From: Prorocentrum cordatum
Taxonomy: Eukaryota; Sar; Dinophyceae; Prorocentrales; Prorocentraceae
Assembly (NCBI GenBank): GCA_963575745.1
Contig: CAUYUJ010015690.1
Location: 295,169 to 317,955 of the forward strand
Reading direction: 5' to 3'
Length of the DNA stretch: 22,787 bases
Every line of letters starts with the position of its first letter. Position 1 is the stretch's first letter. The translations under genes were made by a program, and so were the position numbers. Of this stretch, positions 8,883 to 17,624 are shown one piece after another. The notes under the pieces were generated by a model. That model saw nothing but the letters and a program-made list of their open reading frames with translations, ran no database searches and was not told the DNA's origin.

Positions 8883-10712
8883 TCACGCGTCGTTCTGAAC
8901 GACTTCGTTTGACAAAGACAGTGCCTGCCTATATCTAGGCACGAAGTAGCAAGGAACCTTGTGCCGAGGCGCGCCTCTCGTCGCGAATCCAGCGAGAATT
9001 TTGCAGTGCTTCATAAAATCTTCATCAAGCCAGCATGCTGGTCTGCGGGGGTGAAGGTACCTACACCTGGATGCCCAGTGCCACATCCAGTGCAGCTTTG
9101 GCGCTGCTGTGAAAAGAAGTAGGCCTTGGGCGTCAGCCGTCAAGCCAAGCTCAGTGTAAAGGCCGAGGAATCGGTCGACGGCCGCCTCAAGGATGACACA
9201 GTCACCGAGTGGCATGAAGACGGCCGCCGAACTCGCATCCACCAGATCTGTTATCTGAAGAAGCGTCTCTAAAATACTTGAAACTGGCCTGGAGAACACG
9301 TCGGCTAATCCAAGCGACGCCCATACATGCAACAACGGCGCGACGAGGCTCTTGATCTGAGCACCGCGGCCCTTCAACTTTGGATATTCGTCCATGGGCC
9401 TCTTGATGTTAATGAACAAATTGAGCTGCATCGATTGGAATATGCAACCGCCTCGATCCTGGATCCTAGCCCACACGTGCAAAAGGTTACGAGCAGGGCT
9501 GCTTGGAAGCATGCGGAAGCATAGGAGCCAAAGGGCGCTCCCCAGCAGATATTGCGCCACGCCAAGCCACACTACGTGAAGCTCGTCGGCTTCAAGATTG
9601 CAGCATGATAAAAAAGAAAATGTCCTGAATATCGGATGCATGCCATGTTGCCGCATCTTGCGCCATTCCGCAGCGCTGTGTTGATGATGTTTCCACTCGC
9701 ACCCTCTACTGAAGTTCATGGGGTGCATGGCGGGGGGCCCCCGTTTATCGCAATTGTCGTACTCACACGGGTCGTCTCTATTATAGTGGTTCAAGCCGAG
9801 GTTCTTTGCGTAATAATCCAAGTCGCCTTTGATTGACCAAATGACGCAGAAATACCCATCCGCCAATTGAGCTTTCCTGGCCCCCAAGAGAGCATCGCTT
9901 GTGCCATCGGGGAACGCATTGCCCAGATGGTCTTTTTCGGGGTAGCAGCCTCTGTACAACGATGAAAAACTCCACATAATATATGCCCACGCCTGATCCA
10001 TTGTCCTGGCGGTTTTACAATTGTCAAAGCACGAGAAGATGAGGAGCTTCTGACTGTTTACGCTTCCCTTGGAAAACAAAGATGACCAAGAGATCGAATC
10101 CAAGGATTCAGCCGTTGCTCGGCCACACGCGATTACTGGCACCGCATCGCCGTGCACCATTATCGGGATTGCGCGCTCTCTCCAACGAGGGACGGCAACC
10201 ATGGGATGGTTTGAAATTCGCGGGTCGCCCCGCAGTTCGACTTCGCGCCAAAACTCACTGAGCGTCGCTGGCCCCCCGCCAGGACCTAAGAAAGTATTAA
10301 TGAATGTGCGCGGCTGCGCATCGAACATCCATGCAAATAGCAAGTGTGGCAAGATAAAAGGCAAAGGACATGTCTCTATTGACGCCTCAACCGACTTAGG
10401 TTTGTTATTTTTGACTTCAACGTCAATCGAGCACTCATGGGGAATGCCGAAATCGCCAAGCCAATCCTGCAAATCACGCTTGATGTTGTTTGGTCTTCTT
10501 CCAGCTGAGCCCAGCGCCGCCAATGCAGCCAACGATCTGGACGCGTGACCAGTATTGATGCCCCTTGACGTAAGTAAGCGCTGCTGGTCTCGAAGTGCTC
10601 GCTGCGCCCTTTTCTGAACAGAGGCAGCCGATATTTCGCCCCATGCCCAACTTTTGACCAAATCTAACGCCTCCTCGCTGTCGAAGCGGCCCGTCGCACC
10701 TGCTAGGGACAT
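8883..10712 (-). CDS. intact 609-aa dinoflagellate-type protein, candidate DNA transposase
   Basis: A single uninterrupted frame from ATG at 10712 to TGA at 8883-8885. It has normal mixed amino-acid composition, lower GC than its surroundings and no intron. I recognise its layout from memory as resembling a very abundant unannotated dinoflagellate protein family, and it has the feel of a cut-and-paste transposase. Motifs are HGDAVPV (residues 187-193), SWSSLFSKGS (208-217), TMDQAWAYIMWSF (237-249), GDLDYYAKNLGLNHYN (296-311), a Cys pair at 316 and 321, RGCEWKHHQHSAAEW (336-350) and ADELHVVWLGVAQYLLGS (375-392). By analogy with RNase H-fold transposases, D189, D297 or D299 and D376 could be the acidic triad; this is inference. 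No terminal inverted repeats were found by eye: the left flank is CATCATCATATTCGCC-type sequence and the right flank is a G-run at 10745-10756. It might instead be a host gene family. The upstream methionine gives the full frame and no SL-like sequence precedes it. Confidence 0.75.
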   Translation of the reverse strand: MSLAGATGRFDSEEALDLVKSWAWGEISAASVQKRAQRALRDQQRLLTSRGINTGHASRSLAALAALGSAGRRPNNIKRDLQDWLGDFGIPHECSIDVEVKNNKPKSVEASIETCPLPFILPHLLFAWMFDAQPRTFINTFLGPGGGPATLSEFWREVELRGDPRISNHPMVAVPRWRERAIPIMVHGDAVPVIACGRATAESLDSISWSSLFSKGSVNSQKLLIFSCFDNCKTARTMDQAWAYIMWSFSSLYRGCYPEKDHLGNAFPDGTSDALLGARKAQLADGYFCVIWSIKGDLDYYAKNLGLNHYNRDDPCEYDNCDKRGPPAMHPMNFSRGCEWKHHQHSAAEWRKMRQHGMHPIFRTFSFLSCCNLEADELHVVWLGVAQYLLGSALWLLCFRMLPSSPARNLLHVWARIQDRGGCIFQSMQLNLFINIKRPMDEYPKLKGRGAQIKSLVAPLLHVWASLGLADVFSRPVSSILETLLQITDLVDASSAAVFMPLGDCVILEAAVDRFLGLYTELGLTADAQGLLLFTAAPKLHWMWHWASRCRYLHPRRPACWLDEDFMKHCKILAGFATRGAPRHKVPCYFVPRYRQALSLSNEVVQNDA

Positions 10713-11320
10713 GCATCATATTCCCTGTGTGATATGGGCGACAAGGGGGGGGGGGGCTGGAACATAAGTTACGCATGCTCTCGGTATGTATATGTGATGG
10801 GAGCGCCTCTCCTTAGTCCAAAAAAAACCTGTCCTCATCCACAGCCCCTCGTCGCATCCCCCCTCCCCCATCCCTCCTCCAGCTCATCCTGTTCGAAATC
10901 CTCTTCACTCTCGGCACACCTCGTCGTCCTCTGCCCCGTCATCGTCGTCTCCTTTGCCATCGTAGCAAACATCATCCATCGCATCGACCTCGTCAGAGCT
11001 ATCCCCCCCCCTATCGTAATCATCTTAATCGTCCCCCCATTCTACGCCTTCTCATCCTCATCCCCCTCCTGCGCCCGATGCCCCCCGTGTCTACCCCGTC
11101 GCCCTCTCCACGCCGTTCCCCCTCATCCCCTTTCATCGGCCATTCTTACTTCATCATCGTCACTCTGCTCCAGTGCACCCTTTCCCACCCCCCCTCCCCC
11201 GCCCCCGCTGTCTCCCATTTCTCCGCGTCCTCGACTCGATATCAGTCCTCCCTCCTCCTCGCCCTCCTCCTCCTCCCTCCTCTACCGCAGGTCTGGATTC
11301 GCCCCTTCCCGCTCCCCAGG
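10713..11320. repeat. G-run and pyrimidine-rich stretch, no gene
   Basis: A run of twelve G lies at about 10745-10756. From about 10830 to 11320 the plus strand is rich in CCTC, TCATC and CCCC words. Plus-strand frames of 256 and 100 codons are Pro/Ser-rich products of this composition. Confidence 0.6.
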
Positions 11321-11768
11321 AGAACGGTCTGCTTCGGGGCCTCCGATGGGGGACGTCGCCCCCCGCGGCCCCACGAGTGAGGAAGCAGGGGCATGGCCAG
11401 AGCTCAAACGAAACAACACGTTCCAGCCCCCCCAGCGCGCGCGTGCCGAGCTGAGACTTGCCAGACCCATCACCCCTGCCCGCAGTTTGCCAGTGTGGAC
11501 ATAAACCGAGGGATGGGGGGGGGGCACTATGGGTAGCACTATAAATTATTTCCACACATTGTAATCGGTTGTGTTGTTATGATTCATCCTGGCACCTAGG
11601 GCCCCAAGGCAATAGAAACACTTGTGCAATGTGTCTGGCGTTGTTATTTGAGGCGCAGGCCACCAGGTCACCCGAAAGCGAAGCGAGAGGAACGCGGTGT
11701 GGCATTCAGTATACCAAGAATGCAAATGCAACGAATACTTTTTTTGGAGGCGGAAGGGGTCCATTACT
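11321..11768. other. no gene seen
   Basis: Ordinary mixed sequence, including a run of nine G at 11515-11523. No open frame has recognisable content and no RNA gene is visible. Confidence 0.35.
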
Positions 11769-11890
11769 ACAATCAAAATCTATAGTAAAGATGGGCGCCG
11801 TTCCCAAGGGGCACCCTTGCATCCTTAGATGCAATCGGGCCTTGGGTGCCCTTGGGAACGACGCCCATCTTGACTATAGGTTTTGATTGT
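11769..11890. repeat. 122-bp hairpin (inverted repeat, ~47-bp arms)
   Basis: The left arm begins ACAATCAAAA and contains AAGATGGGCG and CGTTCCCAAG. The right arm is its reverse complement, with about three substitutions and one extra base across roughly 47 positions. The loop region itself holds a smaller stem, TTGCAT/ATGCAA around CCTTAG. The two arms are more alike than most other foldbacks in the window, suggesting recent origin or selection for the structure. Possibilities are a small non-autonomous transposon, an intron-borne foldback, or a precursor of a small RNA. Confidence 0.88.
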
Positions 11891-12295
11891 GCCGTGATTG
11901 AAGTCTCTGCGGGCATTGCCTCCGTCGGCGACGGCGGCATCGAGCTCCTCGAGGCGTTCGCGCCTCTGTCGCCTGCCTGGCATCTGCCGAACAGCTTGAG
12001 TCAGAATTGCTATGTACGGTCCCAATGTATACGTGTGCATGTGTCAATGTATATGTATGGCTATGCAGTAACAGCACGTGAATGCGCGGTTAGGATGCCA
12101 GCCCCTCGGACGCCCATGCAGAGTTGTTTCAATTGCGTTAAAGTTGGTGGGGCGATGAAGGAAGGATGGGCCGACGAGGCAAGGATGTAAAGGTGCCGCT
12201 AGGGACTCTTAGGCAGCACCAAAGTTAATGTCGACTACTTTTTTTTTCACGCACTGATCTATTGTCTGTTTTATCATCAGGTGGTATCCAGTGAA
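11891..12295. other. possible short minus-strand coding remnant at ~11895-11985; otherwise no gene
   Basis: Just right of the hairpin the minus strand reads MPGRRQRRERLEELDAAVAD and then GGNARRDFNHG, which has coding-like character but is only about 30 residues before the hairpin begins. It could be the end of an exon interrupted by the hairpin. The rest is unremarkable, with CA/TG-rich words at 12030-12070 and a T9 run at 12239-12247. Confidence 0.3.
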
Positions 12296-12437
12296 GACTT
12301 ATGTATGGTTTGTGGGGGAGCGCTGAAAGACACCAAGCTTACATTATTCCTGTCGCAATTCAGGAGGACTTATGCATGGTTTGTGGGGAAGCGCTGAAAC
12401 ACACCAAACTTACATAACTCCTGTCACACGAAATTGT
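12296..12437 (+). repeat. 71-bp tandem duplication, two copies
   Basis: Copies start at 12296 and 12367. Each contains GACTTATG(T/C)ATGGTTTGTG, an AGCGCTGAAA core, ACACCAA(G/A)CTTACAT and CTCCTGTC or TTCCTGTC. They differ at roughly ten positions, so this is a modestly old tandem duplication. Confidence 0.85.
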
Positions 12438-12796
12438 ACTGCATGCTCATCGTGAAAGCAATTTCAATGCAATGCGTGTGCCTTTTTTGTTTGTTTGATT
12501 TAACCGTTGTTTGTTCGGTTTGATTAGTTTTTTCTTCCCAACCCCGCCCCTTCCCTCCTTCCCAACGCAAGCAAGTGGTAGGCCCAGGCAGTGCTGCTGA
12601 TCAACATCCTCACAATCTCTATCAGTAAGTTCCCCTTCAAGCTGAAAGGACACGTCAAGCGCGCATCCCAAGCGCGCTTCCCCTGCAACCGTTGTCGCAC
12701 GATTGCATTCGCAGCGCGGCCTGCTCACCGCGCACCTCATAGCGTAGAAATGCAGCTATGTCGGCTGTACAGGCAGGACGCTGAAGGTAGACGGCA
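12438..12796. other. no confident gene
   Basis: Frames of 97 codons (minus) and 81 codons (plus) overlap over 12591-12740 and neither is recognisable. TTTGTTTGTTTGATT words and a T-rich patch lie at 12485-12535. Confidence 0.35.
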
Positions 12797-13090
12797 AGCG
12801 CAAATGTGTCTTAGATTTGTCTTAGATTCGTCTTAGATTTGTTTTAGAGTTGTCTTAGATTCGTCTTAGATTCATCTTAGATTCATCTTAGATTTATCTC
12901 AGATTTATCGTAGATATATCTTAGATTTGATAAATCTCAGATATTTTATCTTAGATATTTCAAATCTAAAATAAATCTAAGAAAAATCTACAATAAATCT
13001 AAGATAAAACTAATACAAATCTAATACAAATCTAACACAAATCTAAGACAAATCTAAGACAAATCTAATACAAATCTAAGACACATCTAC
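12797..13090. repeat. head-to-head TCTTAGAT / ATCTAAGA array (large imperfect palindrome)
   Basis: From 12797 to about 12930 the plus strand is a tandem array of TCTTAGATTYRT-type units of about 11-12 bp. After a switch point near 12940 the array continues to 13090 as the reverse complement, AATCTAAGACAA/ATAAATCTAAGA. The two halves can pair over most of their length. The same unit in one orientation only occurs at 18000-18262 and 18552-18630. Confidence 0.88.
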
Positions 13091-13117
13091 GATACATTTC
13101 AGACAACGCCCTCAATT

Positions 13118-13260
13118 TCAGACAACCTCCTCCTCCTCCTCCTCCTCCTCCTCCTCCTCCTCACTCCCCCCCTCACTCCTCGTCCTCGCTTTCCTCATCA
13201 TTCCTTCTTCTCACTCCTCCTCACTCTTCCTCCTCACTCCTTCTCTCTATCGCCCGCCTC
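13118..13260 (+). repeat. CCT microsatellite and pyrimidine tract
   Basis: A run of about twelve CCT units (13126-13162) is followed by CACTCCTC-type degenerate pyrimidine sequence. It begins just after a short direct repeat of TTTCAGACAAC (13096 and 13115). Confidence 0.85.
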
Positions 13261-13340
13261 CTGACTCCCCTCTCCCCAGTGGCCTCCCAGACTTGCGTCT
13301 TGCCGTCTGCCCACGTTTAAATGCGAGAGCTGATCGCACC

Positions 13341-15000
13341 CTACGCCGACGACTTCAAGGCCTTCTGCGCCCTCCGCTTGTCGGCCGCCAGGATGTCCTT
13401 CATCTGCTTGTGCACCTCGGACAGCTCCTCGTAGATCTTGCCCGCCGCGATGAGGGCGTCCTCAGCTGCGACCTTCGTCACCTCCTCAGGCTCCGTCATG
13501 AGGAGCTTCGTCGCCAGGTTGCTCGGCGCGACTGCCTTCTTCAGAAGATCCAAGCCCGTGTTCGCCAACTTCTTCACCAGCTCGCTCTGGCTGGACCGAC
13601 AGAGGGCGGGCGACATCCGCTGCAGGTCCATTGACAGTGACGTGAGGCTGTCGTTGCAGTTCTGGAGCAGCAGGTAGTCGGACTCGCTCGCCATGGTGTC
13701 CTGAGGGGCCTCCGCACTCGCATCCTCTGCGTTAGCTCATTCTCCTCACATTCAACCTCCTTGGGGAGGCCCCTTGGTTCCAATTTCGCGGGGCCAGGCG
13801 GATTCCTGAACCGCCACCCGTCCCACGCACGTCTTGAGCCGACGCCAGATGAGGATATCAATATGGAGGATGAGGGAGAACGCCGTAATATAACATTATG
13901 GCTCAAGACGTGCATGGGGCGGGGGGTGGTTCCAGAATCCGCCCAGCACCGCGAAATTGGAACCAAGGGGCCTCCCCAGGAGGTTGAGTTTGAGGAGAAT
14001 GAGCTAACACAGAGGATGCGAGTGCGGAGAAGGAAGGGGAGGGGGAGTATACGCCATGGCAGTAAACTCTGAAACGCGTTTGGATGGCCACGTGTCCTTC
14101 AAGGCGGACCTCTGCTTCTTGGTCCGTGGAGGGCCCTCGATGAACCAGCCAGGACGGGCGTCGAAATCTCCAATCTCAGCCAAGCCACCCATGAACTTCT
14201 TCGAGTCCTTGACGTCCCACGACTCCTTGCCCTCCCTCCTGTTGCGCTTGGTGTCAGAGGCCTTCTTGGTTTGCGTGTCGTACACGAAACGCGTCTCGTC
14301 CTCGGGGTCCGTCCAGACGTCGCCAGCGTCGTGGGCGTCCTCGAAGGCGTGCTTGTTACCGTGGAAGATCTTCTGAATCATGATGCTCTTCTTGAAAGAC
14401 TGCTTGGTCGTGCTGTCCTGAATATCATGCATTTTCGTTGTTTAATGCGCAATGCTCTGATGCTTAATGTTGTTTTGTTGATACATGTTTGTCGTTGCTT
14501 AAGTTTTAATTGTGGGAAGAGGAGGAACATATAATGATGAGCAAGTCCTCTTTCGAGTGCTCTCGGCTGGTCACCCTCTGCAGCGCCATCTTGCCGGGCT
14601 TGATGCGACCGCCGTAGCCCACGTCCCTCGGCACGTACGCGTTGATGATCTCGTTGGCCAAGCGCTCCTTCCCCTTGATGGTGCACTCTTTCGACTTGTA
14701 CCAGTCGTACTTGTCCAAGTCCTCCTGGCAGATGCTCTCCCTGCACATCTTGAAGACGCGGCGCTGGGACAGCGACGTCTGCCTCGAACCAGCCTCCCCG
14801 TCAATGCGCTGGCCCTCGTCCTCGTCGGCGTCGAACTTCGCTTTGACTACTGCCCCCTGCTTTGGCAAGTCCCTCACCGCCAACTGCCACTCCTGCTTTG
14901 ACGACGAATTCGCAGCTGCAGCAGGGCGACGCAGGGCGCTCGTGCCCTTCGTCCCCGCGGCCTTGCCCTTCGCCTTCTTCATCGCCTTCTTCGGCGCCAT
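13341..15000 (-). CDS. hypothetical protein, probable three-exon gene, ~382 aa
   Basis: Proposed exons on the minus strand: 15000-14575 (142 codons), 14417-14055 (121 codons) and 13700-13341 (119 codons plus TAG). All joins are in phase 0. Exon 1 begins MAPKKAMKKAKGKAAG, a basic Lys/Ala-rich start, followed by an ordinary region with CRESICQEDLDKYDWYKSKE. Exon 2 contains ETRFVYDTQTKKASDTKRNR and GLAEIGDFDARPGWFIEGPP. Exon 3 is helical and charged (LATKLLMTEPEEVTKVAAED). Intron 1 has a GT donor (AGG|GTGACC; GAG|GACTTG with a GA donor is an alternative) and a TTCAG acceptor. Intron 2 has a GC donor (ATG|GCGTAT) and a CTCAG acceptor. The frame is open upstream to 15156, but I chose 15000 because an SL-like sequence lies 71 bases before it. 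I recognise no domain. The N-terminus resembles basic dinoflagellate proteins generally, and a nuclear role is a guess. It could be two genes, or share exons with the gene upstream. Confidence 0.6.
13701..14054 (-). mobile_element. foldback element forming intron 2 (candidate introner)
   Basis: Arms at about 13712-13850 and 13890-14027 are reverse complements with scattered mismatches; for example CCGCACTCGCATCCTCTG opens the left arm and its near-perfect complement closes the right. GGCCCCTTGGTTCCAATTT is shared exactly. About 40 bases separate the arms. The element lies between two copies of CGCCATGG (13689-13696 and 14052-14059) and sits where the frame requires an intron. This is the pattern expected of a transposon that inserted into an exon and is removed by splicing. 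CGCCATGG contains a palindrome, so the direct repeat could be chance, and the outermost 20-25 bases on each side do not pair well. Confidence 0.7.
14418..14574 (-). other. predicted intron 1 of the 13341-15000 gene
   Basis: 157 bases, AT-richer than the flanking exons. It begins GTGACC after AGG and ends TGATATTCAG. It contains stop codons in the exon frames. I see no strong inverted repeat, unlike intron 2. Confidence 0.5.
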
Positions 15001-15071
15001 GAGGTCGATCCCTCGTAGTCGGCAAGCGCCTCGGCGCGAAAGCTCGGAAGATCGAGTCAAATCGACTTCGA

Positions 15072-15092
15072 TTTGAGCCAAAACGGCTTCGA
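15072..15092 (-). other. possible degenerate spliced-leader relic before the 15000 start
   Basis: On the minus strand the sequence matches 17 of the last 21 DinoSL bases, including an uninterrupted TTTTGGCTCAA, and ends 71 bases before the proposed ATG. Surrounding sequence has TCGAATC/TCGAAG repeats, so part of the match may be coincidental. The location is what a reinserted trans-spliced mRNA would show. Confidence 0.45.
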
Positions 15093-15156
15093 TTCGAGCT
15101 TTTCGGATTCGAGCGCGATGAGGAATAGAGGTATGAGGACGAGGATAATCGAGCAC

Positions 15157-15354
15157 TGCCTATGTTTCAAACGTGTTTCTTGTTAGGTAAGACGACGTCG
15201 GCGAGGCCGAAGTCCTCGTCGAGGAGAACGTCCAATCGTACATACATGATGACAGCCAAAATAGCCCGATACAACATTGTTCAGAATCAAATCAGGAACT
15301 TCGCATTTATGTTTGTGCGATGACTGAACCACCTGTGTGCATTCTACGTGTGTA
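15157..15354. other. spacer, nothing recognised
   Basis: No open frame, repeat or RNA gene is recognisable here. Confidence 0.35.
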
Positions 15355-15610
15355 CACACATATATATATATATATATATATATTTATGCATATGTATGTG
15401 TATATATATATATCGCCATATATGTATAATTATGCCAGTCCCACTTTACAAATATACGCGTTCAAGCAGTTATGCACGCATGGTGTTGATTCGTATCGAC
15501 GTTAGTCGCATATAGCGTGCGGGCATGTGTACATGCACATGCGCACTCATACATATGCACACAACTACTTGCATACATACTTGAATGTGCGCGCGTGTGT
15601 GCTTGTATGC
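15355..15610 (+). repeat. TA and CA/TG microsatellite region
   Basis: CACATATATATATATATA-type repeats at 15355-15420, then CATACATATGCACA words at 15515-15605. Short frames across this are by-products. Confidence 0.85.
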
Positions 15611-15668
15611 AAAGTCCCTTCTCCCTCCCTCTCCCCTCCCCCGTCCTCTTGGCCCTCCTCGCCCCTCC

Positions 15669-15690
15669 TCCGTCGCCATTTTGGTTCAAG
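15669..15690 (+). other. dinoflagellate spliced-leader (DinoSL) relic in genomic DNA
   Basis: CGTCGCCATTTTGGTTCAAG at 15671-15690, with TC before it, matches the conserved 22-nt DinoSL (first base degenerate) at 20 positions. The mismatches are C for A at 15674 and T for C at 15685. It is followed by CCCTCGTGG instead of the GT-containing donor of an SL RNA gene, so this looks like a leader carried in by a reverse-transcribed mRNA. No clear gene follows on the plus strand; a 132-codon frame spans it, but its later part is a short repeat. Confidence 0.75.
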
Positions 15691-15741
15691 CCCTCGTGGT
15701 AACCCATTGCGAGGAGTCAGACGTGAACGAGGCGTGCCACT

Positions 15742-15866
15742 TGCCACGAGCCACTCTGATGAATATGACGGATGCCTGCCACGAGCCACGACCCTGCAGC
15801 GAGCTTGCGTTCCACATGCCACGAGCCACGAACCACGAGCCTGCGCACTACCTGCCACGAGCCACG
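15742..15866 (+). repeat. TGCCACGAGCCAC short repeat, four copies
   Basis: Exact copies of TGCCACGAGCCAC begin at 15742, 15777, 15817 and 15853, spaced 35-40 bases apart, with extra partial copies (CCACGAACCACGAGCC). CCTGCGCAC also recurs between the later copies. The spacers differ from one another and the repeat is too short and irregular for a CRISPR array. Confidence 0.85.
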
Positions 15867-16112
15867 GGCCTGCGCACGACCTGCTTGAAGGGTAGACGAA
15901 GATATCGCCTCCCATCGCTTTTCATGTCCACCCTTTTTCACGTGATGTCAGAGAACCCAACCGTGACAATGCATGTAGCATGAAAGAGAGGTGCACAAAG
16001 AGCTGCATCAAAGACGGCAAGCCCCATGGCGCACCCAAATCTGAGCAAGGGCGCGAAAAGTGCACTGAACAAGGGTAGCACAGTCAAAAGAGTAGCGATC
16101 TCAGGTGCGGGC
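15867..16112. other. spacer between the two minus-strand genes
   Basis: A minus-strand frame (15938-16141) with a hydrophobic stretch overlaps the end of the upstream gene in another frame and is not convincing. Nothing else is seen. Confidence 0.35.
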
Positions 16113-17620
16113 TTAATCGGGATCGGACGCCAGCAGGTCATCGCGCATCGCGAGCACCTGCTTTTTCGTGAACTTGCGCTTGATCATCTCATCACGCACC
16201 TTTGTCATGACAGAGAACTGGCGCTCCTTCGTAGTGCTGTAGATATGCATCTTTTTGTTGTCCTCGGTGATGCCGCAGAGCTCACAGCGGGGCGGGGTCT
16301 CAGAAGTCGGCCCAGACATCGCAGGCCTGACGAACACGATCTCCGTCTTCGTGTCGGACTTGTCTCCTCCCTTGCTCCTGGACTTCTTCGGCTCAGGCGT
16401 TGCTGCAATCGGCGGGCCATCCAACGCTGAACCTGCGGCCATGGACGGTTTCCCAATCTTCATGGTGGACTTCTCCTTCAGGCGCGTGCGAGTCTGATTG
16501 GGAGAGGCTGCCCGACCGAGGCATCAAAATCAGAAGTGCAAAAAAAAACTACTTCCACCGACCGTCCGATGTGTTATATACTTACATATACATATACACA
16601 TACATATGTATATATACTGTATATACATGTGTATATGTGTATATACATATAGATGTGTGTGTGTGTTTCGGTTTTGTTTCTTGTTTTTTTCCCATCTGCC
16701 GATGCCTCGATTGCAGACCTCTTCCTCGCCTGCGGCTTCTTGTCCAAGAAAGTGTGGCCTCCGACGCCCCCCTGGTACACGCCCAGAGCGTCGTACTTGT
16801 CCCCGCCCTCGCCCTTGGAAGTGTCATTGACCTCTACATCCTTGCCCTCGTCCTCCTCCTCGTCACTCCCAGACCTATCATCGGAAATGTGTTGGCCCTG
16901 GGGGGCTGAGGCCTCTGAGACGTGGTCATCATCTGCTTCCTCACGCGGCCTCACGTGCTTTGGAGGCGACTTCTCGGCGAAGACCTTTTTGAAGTGTTTG
17001 AGCAGGGTCTCGCGGGGGTCCGCTGAGGAGCACTCGTGAGAGATCACGGAGGCCGAGCCAACGCCAGACATACCATCATCGGATTTCGCGGCCCCGCCTG
17101 TAGGAGTGTCAGAGGCGGCCGCATCGATTCGATTGAGCCTAACTTGCTTGAGCATGCCGTGAATCAGGATGTTGTCAGTGGGGGTCATGGTTTTGCGAAA
17201 CCCACCTGTTTTGGGATACCGCCTCCTGCCACTTGGAGTCGTCTTCTCGCTGTCGTCCTCCATTTTCAGAAGCCTTAGCATGTTGAAACACAACCTGATG
17301 TGATCAGACACCTCCGTCACCCAGCGCGTCCTGCAATGTGTTTTAGGTATCTCTTCATGATCACTCATTGCCCTGAGCACGGACGCCTCGACCTTGGCCA
17401 TGGGTAAAACGCAATTCGTGAAGCCGAGGTCTAAAAAAGATTGCAATAGTGGTGCCAACGTAGCCGTCATGATTGGAGTCACTGCGTGCTGAGCATTTGC
17501 CAATTGAGGTATCAAAGAACTCCAGCTTTTATCCTTCTTGAAGCCCTGCACAGTTTCACAAATGCTCTCCTGCCCAACATTCGGGTTGGCAACCTCTCGA
17601 GGCTTCCGATCCTTCACCAT
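16113..17620 (-). CDS. hypothetical protein, probable two-exon gene, ~431 aa
   Basis: Proposed exons are 17620-16706 (305 codons) and 16493-16113 (126 codons plus TAA), joined in phase 0. I chose the methionine at 17620 (MVKDRKPREV) instead of the longer frame from 17779, because upstream residues are encoded by a 32-bp duplication and a pyrimidine tract and an SL-like core lies 60 bases before 17620. Residues 1-160 are ordinary globular sequence (TPIMTATLAPLLQSFLDLGF, TRWVTEVSDHIRLCFNMLRL). The middle is an acidic, probably disordered linker (SGSDEEEDEGKDVEVND). Exon 2 adds a basic segment and a C-terminal part with RCELCGITEDNKKMH and KRKFTKKQVLAMRDDLL. The single CxxC could bind metal only with partners elsewhere. 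I recognise no family; charge pattern and Lys-rich stretches would suit a nuclear protein, which is a guess. Confidence 0.6.
16494..16705 (-). other. predicted intron with GC donor and TA-rich core
   Basis: 212 bases. The donor reads GAG|GCATCGG and the acceptor CCCAATCAG|ACT, keeping the frame. Near the ends GAGGCATC (16518-16525) and GATGCCTC (16701-16708) are exact inverses, each followed inward by CAGA and then a run of A or T, a weak terminal inverted repeat. The core is a CATATA/TATACA microsatellite. This may be another introner, less clear than the one at 13701-14054. Confidence 0.5.
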
Positions 17621-17624
17621 CCGA

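Noticed and set aside
15742-15866. CRISPR-like repeat-spacer pattern
   Set aside because: Repeats are only 13 bases, spacing is irregular, partial copies lie in spacers, and the context is eukaryotic.
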